Below, in pieces: positions 58,055-60,000 of a DNA stretch of 60,000 nt (positions are counted from its first letter, which is position 1; each line of letters begins with the position of its first letter). The notes beneath the pieces were generated by a model. It made no database searches. It was not told where the DNA came from and saw nothing but the letters and a program-made list of their open reading frames with translations. Location of the stretch: contig MNCI01005181.1 in the NCBI GenBank assembly GCA_015680685.1, positions 129,846 through 189,845 of the forward strand. Reading direction: 5' to 3'. Source of the stretch: Gnetum montanum (taxonomy: Eukaryota; Streptophyta; Gnetopsida; Gnetales; Gnetaceae). A program made the translations under genes and the position numbers.

Positions 58055-59135
58055 GGCAGATGGCAAATGGACGTAACATTTTCAGCACCTCTAACTTTTA
58101 TGGGCCCATACGGGAAAGTAGTTAGGCAATTTGACTCCACGCTAGTAGACGTTAACCCCCCTTTAGAAGACGTAACCATAGCCGTGTCGGAGACGTACCC
58201 AGAATGGCCACAACAGTCAACGCGTACGCTAGACCTGGAGGCTGGAGACATAACCAAAGATCCCCTCAATGAGATCTCTATCGTTACACATAGGGGTGAA
58301 GCCAAAACGCTTAAATTCAGTTCTTTATTAGACCAAAAAACACATGATTCCATAAAGCAGGTCCTGCAAGACAACATTATCATCTTTGCATGGTCATACG
58401 AAGATATGCCTGGACTAGACCCCAGGCTAATCCAGCATCACATCATCTTAGACCTGCAGATTAAAGCAGTTAGGCAAAAGGCACGCAAAATCAAGCCAGA
58501 GATCACGCTAGCTGTGCGTGATAAAATCATCAAATTATATCAGGCTGGTTTCATCTATGTGGTCGATTACTCAGATTGGGTATCTAACATTGTAGTCATC
58601 CCAAAGAAGAAAGGAAGCATACGCATTTGCATAGACTTTCGGGATTTGAATAAGGCCACGATCAAGGATAACTTCCCACTACCGAGTATCGACTAGCTAG
58701 TCGATACGACAGCTGGGCATGCGCTTCTATCCTTCATAGATGGTTTTTCAAGGTATAATCATATTCGAATCAACCTGGAACATCAATTGACCATGACATT
58801 CATGACGCCCTGGGGCACCTTTTGCTACACTATGATGCCTTTTGGTCTAAAGAACGCCGGAGCAACGTATCAACGAGCCATGACATACATCTTCAACGAT
58901 TACCTCCTAGGAAGGCTGAATGATTACATAGACGATATAGCTGTTAAGTCTTTAAAGTCTGAGGATCATTCAAGAGACCTAGAGTTAGTCCTTAAAAGAT
59001 GCTCCAAATACGAGCTTCGGCTTAACCCAAAGAAGTGCGTATTCGGAGTCAAAACTAGACGCATGCTGGGGTTTGTGGTGTCGAAAACCGGCATACGAGT
59101 TGACCCTGATAAGGTCAAAGCCATTGTCAAATTAA
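58055..59135 (+). pseudogene. Reverse transcriptase of Ogre-like element
   Basis: The frame from 58,055 runs to the gap with one TAG at 58,694-58,696. It starts with a linker, then the RT proper: FAWSYEDMPGLDP (58,390), an AGFIYVVDYSDWVSN block, IPKKKGSIRICIDFRDLN (58,600), FIDGFSRYN with the first catalytic Asp (58,739), TPWGTFCYTMMPFGLKNAG (58,795), YIDDI with the catalytic Asp pair (58,925-58,936), and LGFVVSKTGIRVDP. All key residues are kept. The single stop replaces what is usually Gln, consistent with CAG to TAG. RT copies the element RNA into DNA. The gap removes the thumb and the start of RNase H. Confidence 0.85.
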
Positions 59136-59444
59136 NNNNNNNNNNNNNNNNNNNNNNNNNNNNNNNNNNNNNNNNNNNNNNNNNNNNNNNNNNNNNNNNN
59201 NNNNNNNNNNNNNNNNNNNNNNNNNNNNNNNNNNNNNNNNNNNNNNNNNNNNNNNNNNNNNNNNNNNNNNNNNNNNNNNNNNNNNNNNNNNNNNNNNNNN
59301 NNNNNNNNNNNNNNNNNNNNNNNNNNNNNNNNNNNNNNNNNNNNNNNNNNNNNNNNNNNNNNNNNNNNNNNNNNNNNNNNNNNNNNNNNNNNNNNNNNNN
59401 NNNNNNNNNNNNNNNNNNNNNNNNNNNNNNNNNNNNNNNNNNNN
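59136..59444. other. Assembly gap (N)
   Basis: 309 undetermined bases between RT and RNase H. RT and RNase H are in different frames across it, so the gap size or a frameshift inside it is unresolved. Confidence 0.99.
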
Positions 59445-59445
59445 A

Positions 59446-60000
59446 CCAATTAACAATCAGGTGACTATAGAGCTAGAGTTCCCTGATGAACATTTACATA
59501 GTTTAAGCCCTATCTTGACAAGCCCCGAAGCAACGTTGTATTTCGACGGAGCTTCAACCACTAGAGGTGGCAGTGCTGCCACTGTTATTACGCTATCACC
59601 TGAGGATGTGCGTCTCCACGCTTATCACTTGACCTTCCCCTGTACGAACAATGTGGCAGAGTATGAGAGGCTCCTCAGGGGATTAATAACTGCCAGTGAA
59701 CTCGATGTTCGACACTTGGCGATTAGGGGCGATTCGATGCTTGTCATAAATCAGATCACAGGAGTCTACGCCTACAAGGATATACATTTGCAACCCTACT
59801 GCGATAAAGCTAAGGATCTTCTGAGCCGATTTGCGACCATCGATGTCCAGCACGTGCAACGCACGGACAACACACTGGCCGACGCACTAGCTACACTGGT
59901 TCTGAACGTGCCTTCACATCTTTTTGACACCTACCCTGCATTGATAACAGACTACGCAGATCCTATCATTCAGATTGTGCAAATCTCTTCTCTTCTTGAG
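59446..60000 (+). CDS. RNase H domain of gypsy pol, partial
   Basis: An open frame without stop from the gap to the window end encodes the second-type RNase H of plant gypsy elements. The catalytic residues are present: Asp in LYFDGAS (59,545), Glu in NNVAEYE (59,659), Asp in IRGDS (59,731) and Asp in TLADALATL (59,881). It would remove the RNA strand during DNA synthesis. The part beyond the domain (about 59,900 on) is the connection to integrase, which lies outside the window. This is the best preserved piece of the element. Confidence 0.85.

Noticed and set aside
59127-59456. Open frames across the third N gap
   Set aside because: Artefacts of the undetermined bases.

Overview
The window looks like gene-poor intergenic DNA from a large-genome land plant, with a gymnosperm as one plausible source (inference only). 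It is mostly AT-rich, holds no intact single-copy host gene, and is built almost entirely of LTR retrotransposons of different ages nested in one another. Three N gaps (10,033-10,135; 40,097-40,561; 59,136-59,444) all fall inside repeats.

Region 1-12,608 is an old, heavily decayed Ty3/gypsy relic on the + strand. It holds an integrase C-terminus (1,694-1,870), a long spacer, a polypurine tract and LTR start (about 5,351-5,368), a gag with many stops (6,260-8,789, resuming at 11,698) and a protease (about 11,942-12,330). The gag is split by a 2.9-kb LTR-type insertion (8,795-11,692) with 5-bp target duplications CTTAC. Region 12,609-29,100 is a nest: a decayed Ty1/copia relic (LTR-like arms about 12,609-12,995 and 28,694-29,100; gag, pre-integrase and integrase remnants between 26,060 and about 27,900) was hit by a second copia-type element (12,996-26,043; iMet-type primer site; gag only). 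That element was in turn hit by a Ty3/gypsy element that keeps only gag and protease (14,258-21,253, target duplication GTTAG). Region 30,644-43,002 is a further LTR element without its own gag or pol. It carries a retro-copied CCR4-like deadenylase pseudogene and a 5S-rRNA-derived, Cassandra-like segment. Its right LTR is split by a second copy of the gag-protease gypsy family (35,656-42,818). Region 43,003-47,260 is unassigned AT-rich DNA.

The most interesting part is 47,260-60,000, the 5' two thirds of a less AT-rich Ty3/gypsy element on the + strand: LTR with TATA box, gag, protease, a predicted 5.3-kb intron, then reverse transcriptase and RNase H, running off the window. The protease/RT intron is the arrangement known from Ogre elements. 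Lying antisense inside that intron (57,665 to 53,488) is a separate gene model of about nine exons. Its introns are GT-AG and six consecutive junctions have matching phases. It encodes a divergent NIF/FCP1-like (HAD) domain, a domain resembling the putative plant transposon protein family (PF20167 type), a helical region and an acidic tail. Because it is antisense, its introns would not be spliced from the element's own RNA, so it could be carried through retrotransposition with introns intact. This passenger gene is the best candidate for something undescribed.

Two themes recur. Several elements carry gag but no pol. Both gypsy families have arrays of short palindromes in U3 (GCGATATCGC in one; TTACGC...GCGTAA in the other). 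Assignments rest on motif recognition by eye; no database search was run.
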